A DNA stretch of 64,000 bases from Caulobacter zeae (GTDB lineage: Bacteria; Pseudomonadota; Alphaproteobacteria; Caulobacterales; Caulobacteraceae). A model generated the notes under the pieces. That model saw only the letters and a program-made list of their open reading frames with translations, was not told the origin of the DNA and did no database searches. Positions 30,955-39,926 of the stretch are shown here, in pieces. The stretch spans positions 124,001 to 188,000 of the forward strand of contig NZ_PJRS01000011.1 of NCBI RefSeq assembly GCF_002858925.1, read 5' to 3'. Each line of letters starts with the position of its first letter. Positions within the stretch are counted from its first letter, which is position 1. The position numbers and the translations under genes were made by a program.

Positions 30955-33900
30955 TCAGAAGAGGCGCGAAAGAGCCGCCGCCCGCACGTTTTCTGGAACG
31001 GCCATCAGTTTGGGGCCATCCGTCCACACGATCGCCGCCTCGATCCGCCGCCCGGGGAAGATCTCGGCCAGCACCGCCGCATAGACCGCCATCTGCGACA
31101 GATAGGCCGGATCGGCGTCCTCGATGCGGTCGGGCGAGGGGCGGTTGGTCTTGTAGTCCACCACCAGCACCCGGTCGGGCGCGACCACCAGCCGGTCGAC
31201 CCGGCCAGAGATCGCCATGCCCGCTGGCAGGGCCGCGGCGGCGCCGGCCAGCGAGGCCTCGGCGCGCGAGCCAGGGCCGAACACGGCGGCGAAGCGGTCG
31301 TCCTCGAGCACCCCAAAGGCGGCGGCGGTCATCTCGGTGCGCTGGGCGTCGGTCAGGTCGCGCTCGGCCGCCAGCAGCCGCGCGGCGGCCGCCCGGCGTC
31401 CGGCCGGCGCGATGTCGGGCAGCAGTTGGAGCAGCCGGTGGATGATCTCGCCCCGGCGATAGCGGCCCAGGCCTTCGATCTTCGCCAGCGGCGAGGGGGC
31501 CGAGCCGACGGCGTCCTCTTCGGCCTCAAGCGCCGAGGGCGCGGCCCAGCGGGCGCCGGCCGAGACCGGTTCCGCGGCCCGCCGCGCCCAGTCGGGCAAA
31601 AGCGCGGAGGGCGTCTCGACCAGCTCGGCGGCCGGTGGCGCGGGCAGGGGATCGGGGCCGTAGCGCAGCACCCCGGTCTCCTCGTCGATCGTCCGTACGT
31701 CCTCGGCCACCTTGGGATGGGCGAAGGCGGCGCGGGCGGCGGCGTACCAGCCGCCGACGTTCTCGTCCTTGGTGCGCGCGTCGATGCGGCCGCACAGCAC
31801 CAGCCGGTCCCGGGCCCGGGTCAGGCCCACATAGAGCAGGCGATAGGCTTCCTGCTGGGCCTTGTCTTCGCGTAGGCGCCGCGCCGCCGCCGAGGCCTCG
31901 CAGTCCTGCTTGCCCGAGGCGCACCACAGGAAGCCCTTGTCGGCCGTGGCCAGCAGCGGCGAGCCGCGCGCCCCGCCCTTCATCGTCGTCTCGGGCAGGA
32001 AGACGATCGGCGCCTCCAGGCCCTTGGCGCCGTGAGCGGTCATCACCCGCACCTGCCGGCGCACGCCCTCCATCTCGCGCTTGACCACGATGTCGAGCGC
32101 GGCGAACTCGGCCACCAGGGTCTCCAGGTCGCGAACGCCGCGGGCTTCGGCGTTGGTGATCTGGGCCAGGAACTCGTCCAGGGCGTCGGCGGCCTCCTCG
32201 CCCAGGCGGGTGAGGGCGCGGGCGCGGTTGCTGACGTGGTTGGCGTCCAGCTTGCCCAGGAACAGGGCGTAGAACTCGTAGGGTTGCCGGCGGCGGCGGG
32301 CGGTCAGCGCCCAGTCCAGCAGGGCGTGGGCCTCGCGCCAGGCCGGGCGCTCGTCGGCCCGCGCCGAAAGCACGCCCCACAGCGTTCCTTTCCGCCCCTT
32401 GGCCAGGGCGTAGAGATCATCGTCGGTCAGCGCGCAGAACGGGCTCTTGAGCAGAGCCGCCAGAGTCAGGTCATCGTCCGGGAACAGGCAGAAGCGGCCC
32501 AGCGCCAGCAGGTCGTCGAAGACGATGTGGGCCGACAGCGACAGCCGGTCGGCGCCGGCCACCGGCACGCCGCGCCGCTTCAGGGCCCGCAGCACCTCTT
32601 CGAACAGCGCCTTGCGCCGCCGCACCAGCACCAGCACGTCGCCGTAGTGGGCCGGGCGCCAGACGCGGGCGTCCTTGTCGAACACCGCGTCGTTCCGCTC
32701 GACCAGGGCCTTGATCTCGGCGGCGATCTTCTCGGCCAGGCGGCGGTTGGCGCCCTGCTCGGTCTCGACGTCGAGCGGCGCGTCCCAGGCCTCGCGCTCG
32801 GCGGCGGCCGGCTCGCGTTCCAGCGGCCACAGGTCGACGCAACCCGGATGGTCCTTGCGGAAGGCCACGTGGGCGGGGATGTCCTCGCCGGTGGGGGCCA
32901 GGCCCAGCCGGGCGTCGGGGGCCTCGAACAGGGCGTCGACGAAATCGAGCACCTGCCGGGTCGAGCGGTACGAGGTCGACAGCGGCACGGACTTGCCCAC
33001 CCGGCCCACGGCCTCGATGCGGGCGATATAGCCTTGTGTTTCGATCAGCAGCCGCTCGGGCTGGGCGCCCTGGAACGAATAGATCGACTGCTTCTCGTCG
33101 CCGACGATGAACAGGGTGCGGCCGTCGGCCGCCTTGCCGTCGTGGCCCGGGGCGCCGGCGCCGGCGAAGAAGTCCTCGGTCAGGGCCGACAGGATTTCCC
33201 ACTGCTCGGGGGCGGTGTCCTGGGCTTCGTCGAGCAGGATGTGCGACACCCCGCCGTCCAGTTTGTAGAGCACCCAGGCCGCGTCGACCCGCTTGGTCAG
33301 CAGGTCGCGGGTCTTCTCGATCAGGTCGGAGAAGTCGAGCGCGCCGTGGGCCTGCTTCTCCTCGATGAACTTGGCCAGGTACAGGATCGCCAGCCGCATG
33401 ACCGCGACGCTGTCCTCGGCCACCTTGGCGGCGCGCAGGAACTCACGGGCTTCCTCCAGGCGCTGCTGCTCGGCCAGCAGGCGTTCGCGCAGGTCCTCGC
33501 GGCTTTTCAGGCCCGAGGTCTTGGCCACCCAGGTCACCGGCGTGCCGGCGCCCTTTTCGGTGAACAGCAGGGCCAGGGCGGCGTCCAGCGACGGCGCCTG
33601 CGCCACGGCCTTCATGATCACAGCGCGCTCGGAGTCCTGCTTGCCGCCGCCCGACAGCACGTCGGCGACCGAGCGCCAGAAGACCGGGTCCAGGTCGTCC
33701 ATGGCCTGGGCGGCGATCTCCTCGACGGTGGTAGGCTCGGCGAAACCGCAGACGCTCCAGATGTCGGCCTCGACGCCCTCCAGGCCGCCGCAGCGCTCGC
33801 GGTAGGCGGCGATGGCCGCGCGCTGGTGCTCGAAGGTGGCGAACATCGCCTCGAACGAGGCGAAGTCCAGCGCCACCGAGAAGCGGGCATAGGCCTGGGC

Positions 33901-34413
33901 GAAGATGTCGTCGCTGTGGGTGACGTGGTCGGCCAGCTTGTGCAGCGCGGCCTGGGCCACGGCGGCAGAGGCGCTGTCGTCCATCACCTCGAAGCCGGGC
34001 GACACCCCGGCCTCGATCGGGAAACGCCGCAGCAGCTTCTCGCAGAAGGCGTGGATGGTCTGGATCTTCAGGCCGCCGGGGGTCTCGAGGGCTTTCGCGA
34101 ACAGGCTGCGGGCCTTGGACAGGGCGACCGCGTCGAACTCGCTCTCCGGCCGGTCGACCAGGCCGGCGATCTCGGCGCGCAGGGCTTCGTCGCCCGTGAC
34201 GCACCACTTGCCCAGGCGGTCGAACAGGCGGTGCTGCATCTCGGCGGCGGCGGCCTTGGTGTAGGTCACGCACAGGATCGCCGCCGGCTCGGCGCCGCCC
34301 AGCAGCAGGCGCGCGACCCGGTCGATCAGGGTCTTGGTCTTGCCCGAGCCGGCGTTGGCCGTGACGAAGGCCGAGATGGCGGGGTCGGCGGCGAGGCGTT
34401 GGGGGTCGATCAT
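30955..34413 (-). CDS. addA: AddA double-strand break repair helicase-nuclease
   Basis: The 1152-residue protein is the AddA subunit of alphaproteobacterial AddAB. It has UvrD-type helicase motifs: Walker A TANAGSGKTKTLIDRVARLLL near the N-terminus, VTYTKAAAAEMQHRL (Ia), HILLDEAQDTAPEQWEIL (II), FIVGDEKQSIYSFQGA (III), VRVMTAHGAKGLEAPIVFLPET (V) and LLYVGLTRARDRLVL (VI), then a RecB-type nuclease whose core is VLVVDYKTNRPSP. It processes broken ends for RecA. Its Shine-Dalgarno GGAGG, six bases before ATG 34413, is the edge of a palindromic repeat that separates it from addB. Confidence 0.97.
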   Translation of the reverse strand: MIDPQRLAADPAISAFVTANAGSGKTKTLIDRVARLLLGGAEPAAILCVTYTKAAAAEMQHRLFDRLGKWCVTGDEALRAEIAGLVDRPESEFDAVALSKARSLFAKALETPGGLKIQTIHAFCEKLLRRFPIEAGVSPGFEVMDDSASAAVAQAALHKLADHVTHSDDIFAQAYARFSVALDFASFEAMFATFEHQRAAIAAYRERCGGLEGVEADIWSVCGFAEPTTVEEIAAQAMDDLDPVFWRSVADVLSGGGKQDSERAVIMKAVAQAPSLDAALALLFTEKGAGTPVTWVAKTSGLKSREDLRERLLAEQQRLEEAREFLRAAKVAEDSVAVMRLAILYLAKFIEEKQAHGALDFSDLIEKTRDLLTKRVDAAWVLYKLDGGVSHILLDEAQDTAPEQWEILSALTEDFFAGAGAPGHDGKAADGRTLFIVGDEKQSIYSFQGAQPERLLIETQGYIARIEAVGRVGKSVPLSTSYRSTRQVLDFVDALFEAPDARLGLAPTGEDIPAHVAFRKDHPGCVDLWPLEREPAAAEREAWDAPLDVETEQGANRRLAEKIAAEIKALVERNDAVFDKDARVWRPAHYGDVLVLVRRRKALFEEVLRALKRRGVPVAGADRLSLSAHIVFDDLLALGRFCLFPDDDLTLAALLKSPFCALTDDDLYALAKGRKGTLWGVLSARADERPAWREAHALLDWALTARRRRQPYEFYALFLGKLDANHVSNRARALTRLGEEAADALDEFLAQITNAEARGVRDLETLVAEFAALDIVVKREMEGVRRQVRVMTAHGAKGLEAPIVFLPETTMKGGARGSPLLATADKGFLWCASGKQDCEASAAARRLREDKAQQEAYRLLYVGLTRARDRLVLCGRIDARTKDENVGGWYAAARAAFAHPKVAEDVRTIDEETGVLRYGPDPLPAPPAAELVETPSALLPDWARRAAEPVSAGARWAAPSALEAEEDAVGSAPSPLAKIEGLGRYRRGEIIHRLLQLLPDIAPAGRRAAAARLLAAERDLTDAQRTEMTAAAFGVLEDDRFAAVFGPGSRAEASLAGAAAALPAGMAISGRVDRLVVAPDRVLVVDYKTNRPSPDRIEDADPAYLSQMAVYAAVLAEIFPGRRIEAAIVWTDGPKLMAVPENVRAAALSRLF

Positions 34414-34416
34414 CGG

Positions 34417-34548
34417 GATCCTCCCCCTCTGGGGGAGGCGATCGCGAAGCGATCGGTGGGGGGAGCCTTTGCGACATGGGCCACCGAGCGGGAAGCTGAA
34501 AACGCCCCCCCTCCGGCCTTCGGCCGCCTCCCCCAGGGGGGGAGGATC
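34417..34548. repeat. Paired palindromic repeat between addB and addA
   Basis: A 132-bp unit bounded by GATC on both sides. The left arm has inner stem CGATCGC-GAA-GCGATCG, the right arm (minus) CGGCC-GAA-GGCCG. The centre carries AGCTGAAAACG. The left edge, read on the minus strand, gives GGAGGATC and so the addA ribosome binding site. Confidence 0.92.
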
Positions 34549-34564
34549 TTTGACGCCGCCCCCC

Positions 34565-37519
34565 TCATTCCCCGTCCCCCTCGTCGCCGCTGGTCGACCA
34601 CTCGAACACCCGCGCCAGATGGCCGTAGTCGCCGGCGTGGTCGTGCACGAACTGCGGCGCGGTGCGCGACAGGTAGGGGCGGTCGGGGTCGTCGTACTTG
34701 CGGATCAGCTCCACCAGGCCGTCGAAGGCCTTGCGGGCGGCCTCCTCGCTTTCGGGGCCGGCGGCGGCGCGGGTCTGCTCCTCGCCGGCTGGGCGGCGGC
34801 CGGTGACGCGCACATAGGTCAGGTCGCCCGGCGCGCGCGGGCCGATCGCGGCAAAGCCGCCCTCGCGCAGGATCGCCGCCGTCAGGGTCAGCTGCGGCGA
34901 GAAGCCGGTGTCGACCTGCTTCTGGCTGGGCGCGGCGCCGGTCTTGTAGTCGAGGATGTGGGCGGCCGCGCCGTCGCGAGTGGGCTCGATGCGGTCGGTC
35001 TTGGCCGTCAGGGTGAAGGGCCGGCCATCGACCTGGAAGGTGATCTCGCCGGCGGCCTCGACCACGATCTTTTCCGCCCCCGCGCGGCGGCGGGCCTCCA
35101 GGTCCATGACCCACAGGGCGGCCTCGCGGGCCAGGGCGCGCTCGCGGGCCAGGGCCGAGGGCGGCATGCCGGCGGCGACCAGTTCGGCGATGTAGAGGCC
35201 CTCGAAGATCTCCGCGCCGTTGGCCGGCAGGGCGTCCGGATAGGTCAGGGCGAACACTTCGAAGGCCGCGTGGATCGCCGTGCCGCGCGCGCGCGCCTCC
35301 ACCGGCTCGTCGGGCCGATCGAGGGGATAGAGCTTGAGAATATCACGCGCCCACACTGAATAGGGATCGCGCGTCAGGGCCTCGACGCGGGTGACGGCCA
35401 TCCTGCGCGGCCGGTCCTCGACCGGCGGGCAGGGGGCGGGGCGCTTGACCGGGGCGTAGGGGCCCGGCGCGTCCAGAGCCCGGGCCCAGTCCAGCACGTC
35501 GGGACGTTCGGTCAGGGAGAGGCCCGCGCCGCGCGCCAGGGTCTTCATCCGCCACAGCCAGCGGCTCTCGACGGCCGGCGCGCCGCCGCGACGCTGGCTG
35601 TGCACCAGGATCACGTCGGGGGCGCTGGCGGCCTGGGCGAAGTCGTGGGCGGTCAGGCCGATCTTGCGCTCGGGCGGCGGCAGGCCGAGCTTGCCGCGCA
35701 TCGGCCGCGACAGGAACGGGTCGATCGGCGCGGCCTGCGGCCAGACGCCTTCCTCCAGCCCCGCCAGGATCAGGCGGTCGGCGCGGACCAGGCGGGCCTC
35801 GATGGCGCCCAGCATGCGCAGCTGCGGATGGGTGGCGCCGCCGACGCGCAGGGTCTCCTCGTCGACCAGCCGGCCCAGCAGGTCGAGGAAGCCCAGCGGA
35901 TTGGTCGGCGGCAGGGCCTGGCCGTCGTCGATCAGGGCCGAGATCAGCGCCGCCAGGGCCTCGCCGCCCGAACCGGCCCACAGGGCCGAGGGCTCGACCA
36001 GGCTTTCCAGCGCCTTGGTCAGGGCCTCGGCGGCCAGGTGCGGCGGGGCGACGGGCGCGCCGGCATAAGGCGCGCAGGCGATCTCGACGGCGGCGTGGAT
36101 GCGGCGGGCCAGGTCCACGGCCTCGGGGTATTCGGCGATCCGGCGTTCCAGCGCGGCGGCGTCGACGGGGGCGGGGCCGCGCAGGCCGTATCGTTCCAGG
36201 GTGCGGGCGGCCTCGTCGGCCTTGAGCAGCGGGTGCTTGGCCACCGACAGCAGGCCGACCGGATCCAGCGGCGCCAGCACCAGATTGGCCAGCTTGCGGG
36301 CCAGCACGGCGGGGGGCGAGGCGGCCAGCGGCGCGCCGGCCGAGCTGTCGGGCACGACGCCCCAGCGGGCTAGATAGAGGCCCGCCCGGCGGGCCAGCTG
36401 CTGGTCGGGGGTGACGAGGGCGGCGGTCTTGCCAGGGGTCTCCAGCGCCTCGCGCAGCAGGAGGGCGCAGGCCAGGGCGGCCTCCTCCTCGCCCGAGGCG
36501 TTGACCAGCGACAGGCCCGACAGGCCCTCGGCGATCGGGTCGAGGCTTTCGGACTCCGCGCGCAGCTTGGCGATCTGGGCCAGCCAGTCGGCGGTGGCCT
36601 CGGCCGGGCGCAGGGCTTCGTTGACCAGGCGGCGGCGCCAGCGGCCCCGGCTGTCGGCCTCGGTGCGCCAGCGGCGCACGACGCCGCGATCGACGCCCGC
36701 GCGATGGAGCAGGCGGCGCATGGCGCCCTGCGGGTGTTGTTCGCCGACCTGCTCCCAGGCGTCGGTCGCCAGGTCCTCGTCGAGACCGGGCAGCACCACA
36801 TAGCCCTGCGGCGCGCGCGAGACGGCGATCAGCAGGTCCGCGGTGGCCGGGGCAGTGCCGGTCGAACCGGCGGCGACCAGCACGCCTTGCGGCGGGTTGG
36901 CGGTCCACTGGTCGGCCAGGGCGCGCAGCAGGCGCACCCGCCGCTCGCTGACGTCCATCAGGTCGAGGTCCCGCAGGCGGGCGTTCCAGCCCTCGACCAT
37001 GGCCCTGATGAACCGCGCCGAGACCTGCCAGTGGGCGGCGAGATCGCCGTCGGCCAAACCATCGAGGCGCTCGATGATCGGGACCTCCTCGATCTGGCAG
37101 CTGTCGAGCAGGTCGGACACGGCCTTGGCCATCTCCAGGGCCTGGCCGGCGCTGGGCGGGCTGTCGAGCAGCGAGGCGTTGTGGTGCACCAGGCGCGCCA
37201 GCTCGAACCGGCGGCGGCGGCTGGAGACGGCCGGCGGCAGGTCCAGGGCCAGGTCGCCCGGCTCGAACGGCGGCTCGCCCTCGTCGAGGTCGCCCAGCGG
37301 ACGGATCTGCGGCAGCAGCACGGCCCGCCCGCCGTTCACCGCCAGGAAGGCGTCGGCCAGCGCTCTTGCGCCCCGGCGCGTAGGCGTCAGCAGGGTGGCG
37401 TGCGACAGGGCGTCTGGGCCCAGATGCGACAGCCGCTCGACGAGGCCGGCGGCCACGTCGTCGACGAACGGCCGGTGGGCCGGGATCGAGAACCAGCCGG
37501 AACCGGCCGGGCCGCTCAT
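34565..37519 (-). CDS. addB: AddB double-strand break repair protein
   Basis: The 984-residue protein is the alphaproteobacterial AddB subunit. It starts FSIPAHRPFVDDVAAGL, and its N-terminal half is the degenerate helicase-like domain (TLLTPTRRGARALADAF, VLPGLDEDL, RLILAGLEEGVWPQ). The C-terminal PD-(D/E)XK nuclease has DPYSVWARDILKLYPL, GTAIHAAFEVF, ILDYKTGAAPSQKQVDTGFSPQL and SEEAARKAFDGL. With AddA it degrades broken DNA ends in a regulated way. ATG 37519 overlaps the murU stop by four bases; the open frame further upstream is a shadow of murU and amgK. Confidence 0.96.
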   Translation of the reverse strand: MSGPAGSGWFSIPAHRPFVDDVAAGLVERLSHLGPDALSHATLLTPTRRGARALADAFLAVNGGRAVLLPQIRPLGDLDEGEPPFEPGDLALDLPPAVSSRRRRFELARLVHHNASLLDSPPSAGQALEMAKAVSDLLDSCQIEEVPIIERLDGLADGDLAAHWQVSARFIRAMVEGWNARLRDLDLMDVSERRVRLLRALADQWTANPPQGVLVAAGSTGTAPATADLLIAVSRAPQGYVVLPGLDEDLATDAWEQVGEQHPQGAMRRLLHRAGVDRGVVRRWRTEADSRGRWRRRLVNEALRPAEATADWLAQIAKLRAESESLDPIAEGLSGLSLVNASGEEEAALACALLLREALETPGKTAALVTPDQQLARRAGLYLARWGVVPDSSAGAPLAASPPAVLARKLANLVLAPLDPVGLLSVAKHPLLKADEAARTLERYGLRGPAPVDAAALERRIAEYPEAVDLARRIHAAVEIACAPYAGAPVAPPHLAAEALTKALESLVEPSALWAGSGGEALAALISALIDDGQALPPTNPLGFLDLLGRLVDEETLRVGGATHPQLRMLGAIEARLVRADRLILAGLEEGVWPQAAPIDPFLSRPMRGKLGLPPPERKIGLTAHDFAQAASAPDVILVHSQRRGGAPAVESRWLWRMKTLARGAGLSLTERPDVLDWARALDAPGPYAPVKRPAPCPPVEDRPRRMAVTRVEALTRDPYSVWARDILKLYPLDRPDEPVEARARGTAIHAAFEVFALTYPDALPANGAEIFEGLYIAELVAAGMPPSALARERALAREAALWVMDLEARRRAGAEKIVVEAAGEITFQVDGRPFTLTAKTDRIEPTRDGAAAHILDYKTGAAPSQKQVDTGFSPQLTLTAAILREGGFAAIGPRAPGDLTYVRVTGRRPAGEEQTRAAAGPESEEAARKAFDGLVELIRKYDDPDRPYLSRTAPQFVHDHAGDYGHLARVFEWSTSGDEGDGE

Positions 37520-38244
37520 CCCGTGTGCGCTCCGGCGAGCTTGGCCTCGGCCTCGTCGCGCGCGCCGGGATCGCCCACGTGCATCCAGAAGCCGTCCATC
37601 ACCACGCCGTGGACGCGGCCCTGCGGCGCCAGCCTGCGCCAGATGGTCGCCAGCGAGAACGCGCCTTCGGGGCCGTCGTCGACCAGGCCCGGCTTGCAGA
37701 TGTGCACGCCCATGTAGGCGTAAGGGGCGCTGGGGGCCTCGCCCCGGAAGGTCAGGGCGCCGTCTTCGGCCATGAAGAAGTCGCCGGCCCCGTCGAAGCC
37801 CAGGGTGCGGTCCAGCCGCGCCAGCAGCAGGCAGACGTCCATCTTTTCCGGATCCCAGGCCTTGGCCAGGCTGTCGATCGCGGGGGCGCCGTCCTGCGTC
37901 CACACGGAGTCGATATTGGCGACGAACACCGGATCCTCGCCCAGCAGCGGCCGGGCCTTGCGCAGGCCGCCGCCGGTCTCCAGCAGTTCGCCGCGCTCGT
38001 CGGAAATGACGATCTGCGGCGCGCCGGCGCGGGTCTTCAGGTGGCCTTCCAGCCGGTCGGCGAAGGCGTGGACATTGACCACGGCGGTCTCGACCCCGGC
38101 CTCGGCCAGGCGATCCAGCATGTGGTCGATCAGGGTGCGGCCGGCGACCTCGACCAGGGCCTTGGGGCGGTCGTTGGTCAGGGGGCGCATGCGGGTGCCC
38201 AGGCCGGCGGCCAGCACCATCGCTTTCTTGGGGGAGGCGCTCAC
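37516..38244 (-). CDS. murU: Nucleotidyltransferase, MurU type
   Basis: The 242-residue protein is an NTP transferase: MVLAAGLGTRMRPLTNDRPKALVEVAGRTLIDHMLDRLAEAG is the nucleotide-binding start, with VNVHAFADRLEGHL and DERGELLETGGGLRKARPLLGEDPVFVANIDSVW. Placed directly after an AmgK-like kinase, it fits MurU, which makes UDP-MurNAc from MurNAc-1-phosphate in the peptidoglycan recycling route that bypasses MurA; this pairing is established in Pseudomonas and Caulobacter. The start is GTG 38244, overlapping the amgK stop (GTGA). It overlaps addB downstream by four bases. Confidence 0.9.
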   Translation of the reverse strand: MSASPKKAMVLAAGLGTRMRPLTNDRPKALVEVAGRTLIDHMLDRLAEAGVETAVVNVHAFADRLEGHLKTRAGAPQIVISDERGELLETGGGLRKARPLLGEDPVFVANIDSVWTQDGAPAIDSLAKAWDPEKMDVCLLLARLDRTLGFDGAGDFFMAEDGALTFRGEAPSAPYAYMGVHICKPGLVDDGPEGAFSLATIWRRLAPQGRVHGVVMDGFWMHVGDPGARDEAEAKLAGAHTG

Positions 38245-39326
38245 GAGCGGACCTCCGCTGGCACGTGGGCGTCGAACCAGGCCTTCAGCCCCGCCAGCGC
38301 CGGATCGGCCAGGCAGCTGTCGAGATAGCGCCACAGGCGCGGCATGAAGCTCTCGTACTTCGGCTTGCCGTCGCGGGTGACCAGGCGCGCGAAGATGCCG
38401 AGGATGCGGGCGATGTTGAGCGCGCCCAGCGCGTGGTAGTCGGCCAGGAACTGCGTGCGGTCGAGGTCCGGGCGGGCCGCCAGATAGCGGTCGAGGCCGC
38501 GCTGCTCGATTTCCGGCGACACGTCGCGACGGGCGTCGTGCAGCAGCATCGAGAAGTCCCAGGCCGGGTGGGCGACCACGGCGTCCTGGAAGTCGATCAA
38601 GCCGACGCGGGCCGCGCCTTCGCGCTTCGGCAGCCACAGCAGGTTCTCGGCGTGATAGTCGCGGTGGCAGAACACGCTGGCGCCGGCCTCGCCCCGGGCG
38701 CGGATCGGCGTCCACAACGCCTGCCAGTCGGCGAGGGCGGCGGCGTCGAAGGTCACCGGCTTCAGCTTGGGCAGCCACTCGACGAACAGGTCCTGGGCCA
38801 TCTGCAAGGCCAGGTCGTCATAGGTCAGCAATGGCCAGGTCGAGCCGCCGGCCTCCAGCACCGCCGGAGGCCTGGCCGCGTGCAGGGCGACCAGCGCGTC
38901 GACGGCGGCGTCGTACATCAGGGGCTCGTCGCCGCCGCTGGCGATCACGCTGGCGTAGAGGTCGTCGCCCAGGTCTTCCAGCACGGCCAGGCCCAGGGCG
39001 GGCTCGGCGGCCAGCACCTCGGGGGCGGAGAGGCCCTGCGCGCGCAGCCAGCCGGCCACGGCCACGAAGGCGTCCACCCGGCCGGCGGCCAGGCGGTAGG
39101 CGGCGTTGAAGCCCAGGGCTCGGCGCTCGTCCGGCGTGGCGCCGGGCGGGCAGGGCGCGGTCTCCAGGGCCGGCGGCTGGTCCATGAAGATGAAGGTCGC
39201 ATCGCCGCGATGGAGGCGCTCGTACGAGCGGGTCGAGGCGTCGCCGCCCAGCGGCTGGCGGCGGACGTCGCCGTAACCGTGGCGGGCCAGGAACTCGGCC
39301 TTCAGGGTCTCGCGGTCAGAGCTCAA
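38241..39326 (-). CDS. amgK: Amino-sugar kinase, AmgK type
   Basis: The 361-residue protein is an aminoglycoside-phosphotransferase-fold kinase with the catalytic loop VFCHRDYHAENLLWL and the metal site VGLIDFQDAVVAHPAWDF. QPLGGDASTRSYERLHRGDATFIFMDQPP is typical of AmgK, the anomeric kinase that phosphorylates MurNAc and GlcNAc at C1. Its neighbour murU completes the recycling route to UDP-MurNAc. It overlaps tsaE upstream by 11 bases and murU downstream by four, so translation is tightly coupled. Confidence 0.9.
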   Translation of the reverse strand: MSSDRETLKAEFLARHGYGDVRRQPLGGDASTRSYERLHRGDATFIFMDQPPALETAPCPPGATPDERRALGFNAAYRLAAGRVDAFVAVAGWLRAQGLSAPEVLAAEPALGLAVLEDLGDDLYASVIASGGDEPLMYDAAVDALVALHAARPPAVLEAGGSTWPLLTYDDLALQMAQDLFVEWLPKLKPVTFDAAALADWQALWTPIRARGEAGASVFCHRDYHAENLLWLPKREGAARVGLIDFQDAVVAHPAWDFSMLLHDARRDVSPEIEQRGLDRYLAARPDLDRTQFLADYHALGALNIARILGIFARLVTRDGKPKYESFMPRLWRYLDSCLADPALAGLKAWFDAHVPAEVRS

Positions 39327-39810
39327 GCTTGCGTTCCTTGAAGGCGCCGAAGGGGGTGATGCGGACGCGGCGGGCTTCGCCGGCCGTATCGTCCAAAACA
39401 GGTGAAATCTCTACATCGAGTCGGTGCGGGGGCAGGCGGCCCTCCAGGCGCTGGGGCCACTCGATCAGGGCCGCGCCGTCCTCCAGCGCCTCGATGAGGC
39501 CGATCTCGTAGGCCTCGTCCGGATCCTCCAGGCGATAGAGGTCGAAATGGGCCAGCGGGAACTCGGCGGCCTCGTAGAACTGCACCAGGGTGAAGGTCGG
39601 GCTGGGCACCTCTTCCTCGGGCGAGGTCAGGGCCCGCACCAGGGCCCGGGCCAGGGTCGACTTGCCCGCGCCGAGCGGGCCGTAGAGGCACAGGGCCGCG
39701 CCGGGAAACAGGACGGCGGCCAGGCTGGCGCCGAGGGCCTGGGTGGCGGCCTCGTCGGGCAGGTCGATTTCGAGGGGAGCGGCGCCCTCGGGCGCCTGTG
39801 GCGTAGACAT
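39316..39810 (-). CDS. tsaE: tRNA threonylcarbamoyladenosine protein TsaE
   Basis: The 164-residue ATPase has a P-loop LYGPLGAGKSTLARALVRAL and the family segments EVPSPTFTLVQFYE, LAHFDLYRLEDPDEAYEIGL and DGAALIEWPQRLEGRLP. With TsaB and TsaD it makes t6A37 in tRNA. It opens the operon tsaE-amgK-murU-addB-addA on the minus strand and is divergent from the membrane thioredoxin-like gene, with a 116-base gap that should hold both promoters. Confidence 0.95.
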   Translation of the reverse strand: MSTPQAPEGAAPLEIDLPDEAATQALGASLAAVLFPGAALCLYGPLGAGKSTLARALVRALTSPEEEVPSPTFTLVQFYEAAEFPLAHFDLYRLEDPDEAYEIGLIEALEDGAALIEWPQRLEGRLPPHRLDVEISPVLDDTAGEARRVRITPFGAFKERKLEL

Positions 39811-39926
39811 CGCGCCAATCTAGAGTCCCCCGCGCGCGCCTCAAGCGGCTTTCAGGAATTTTGCCGTCGCCGGGGCGCGCGGGGCGTCCTATCACCAGGG
39901 GAACAATCCCGAGAGGATCGGTCGAG

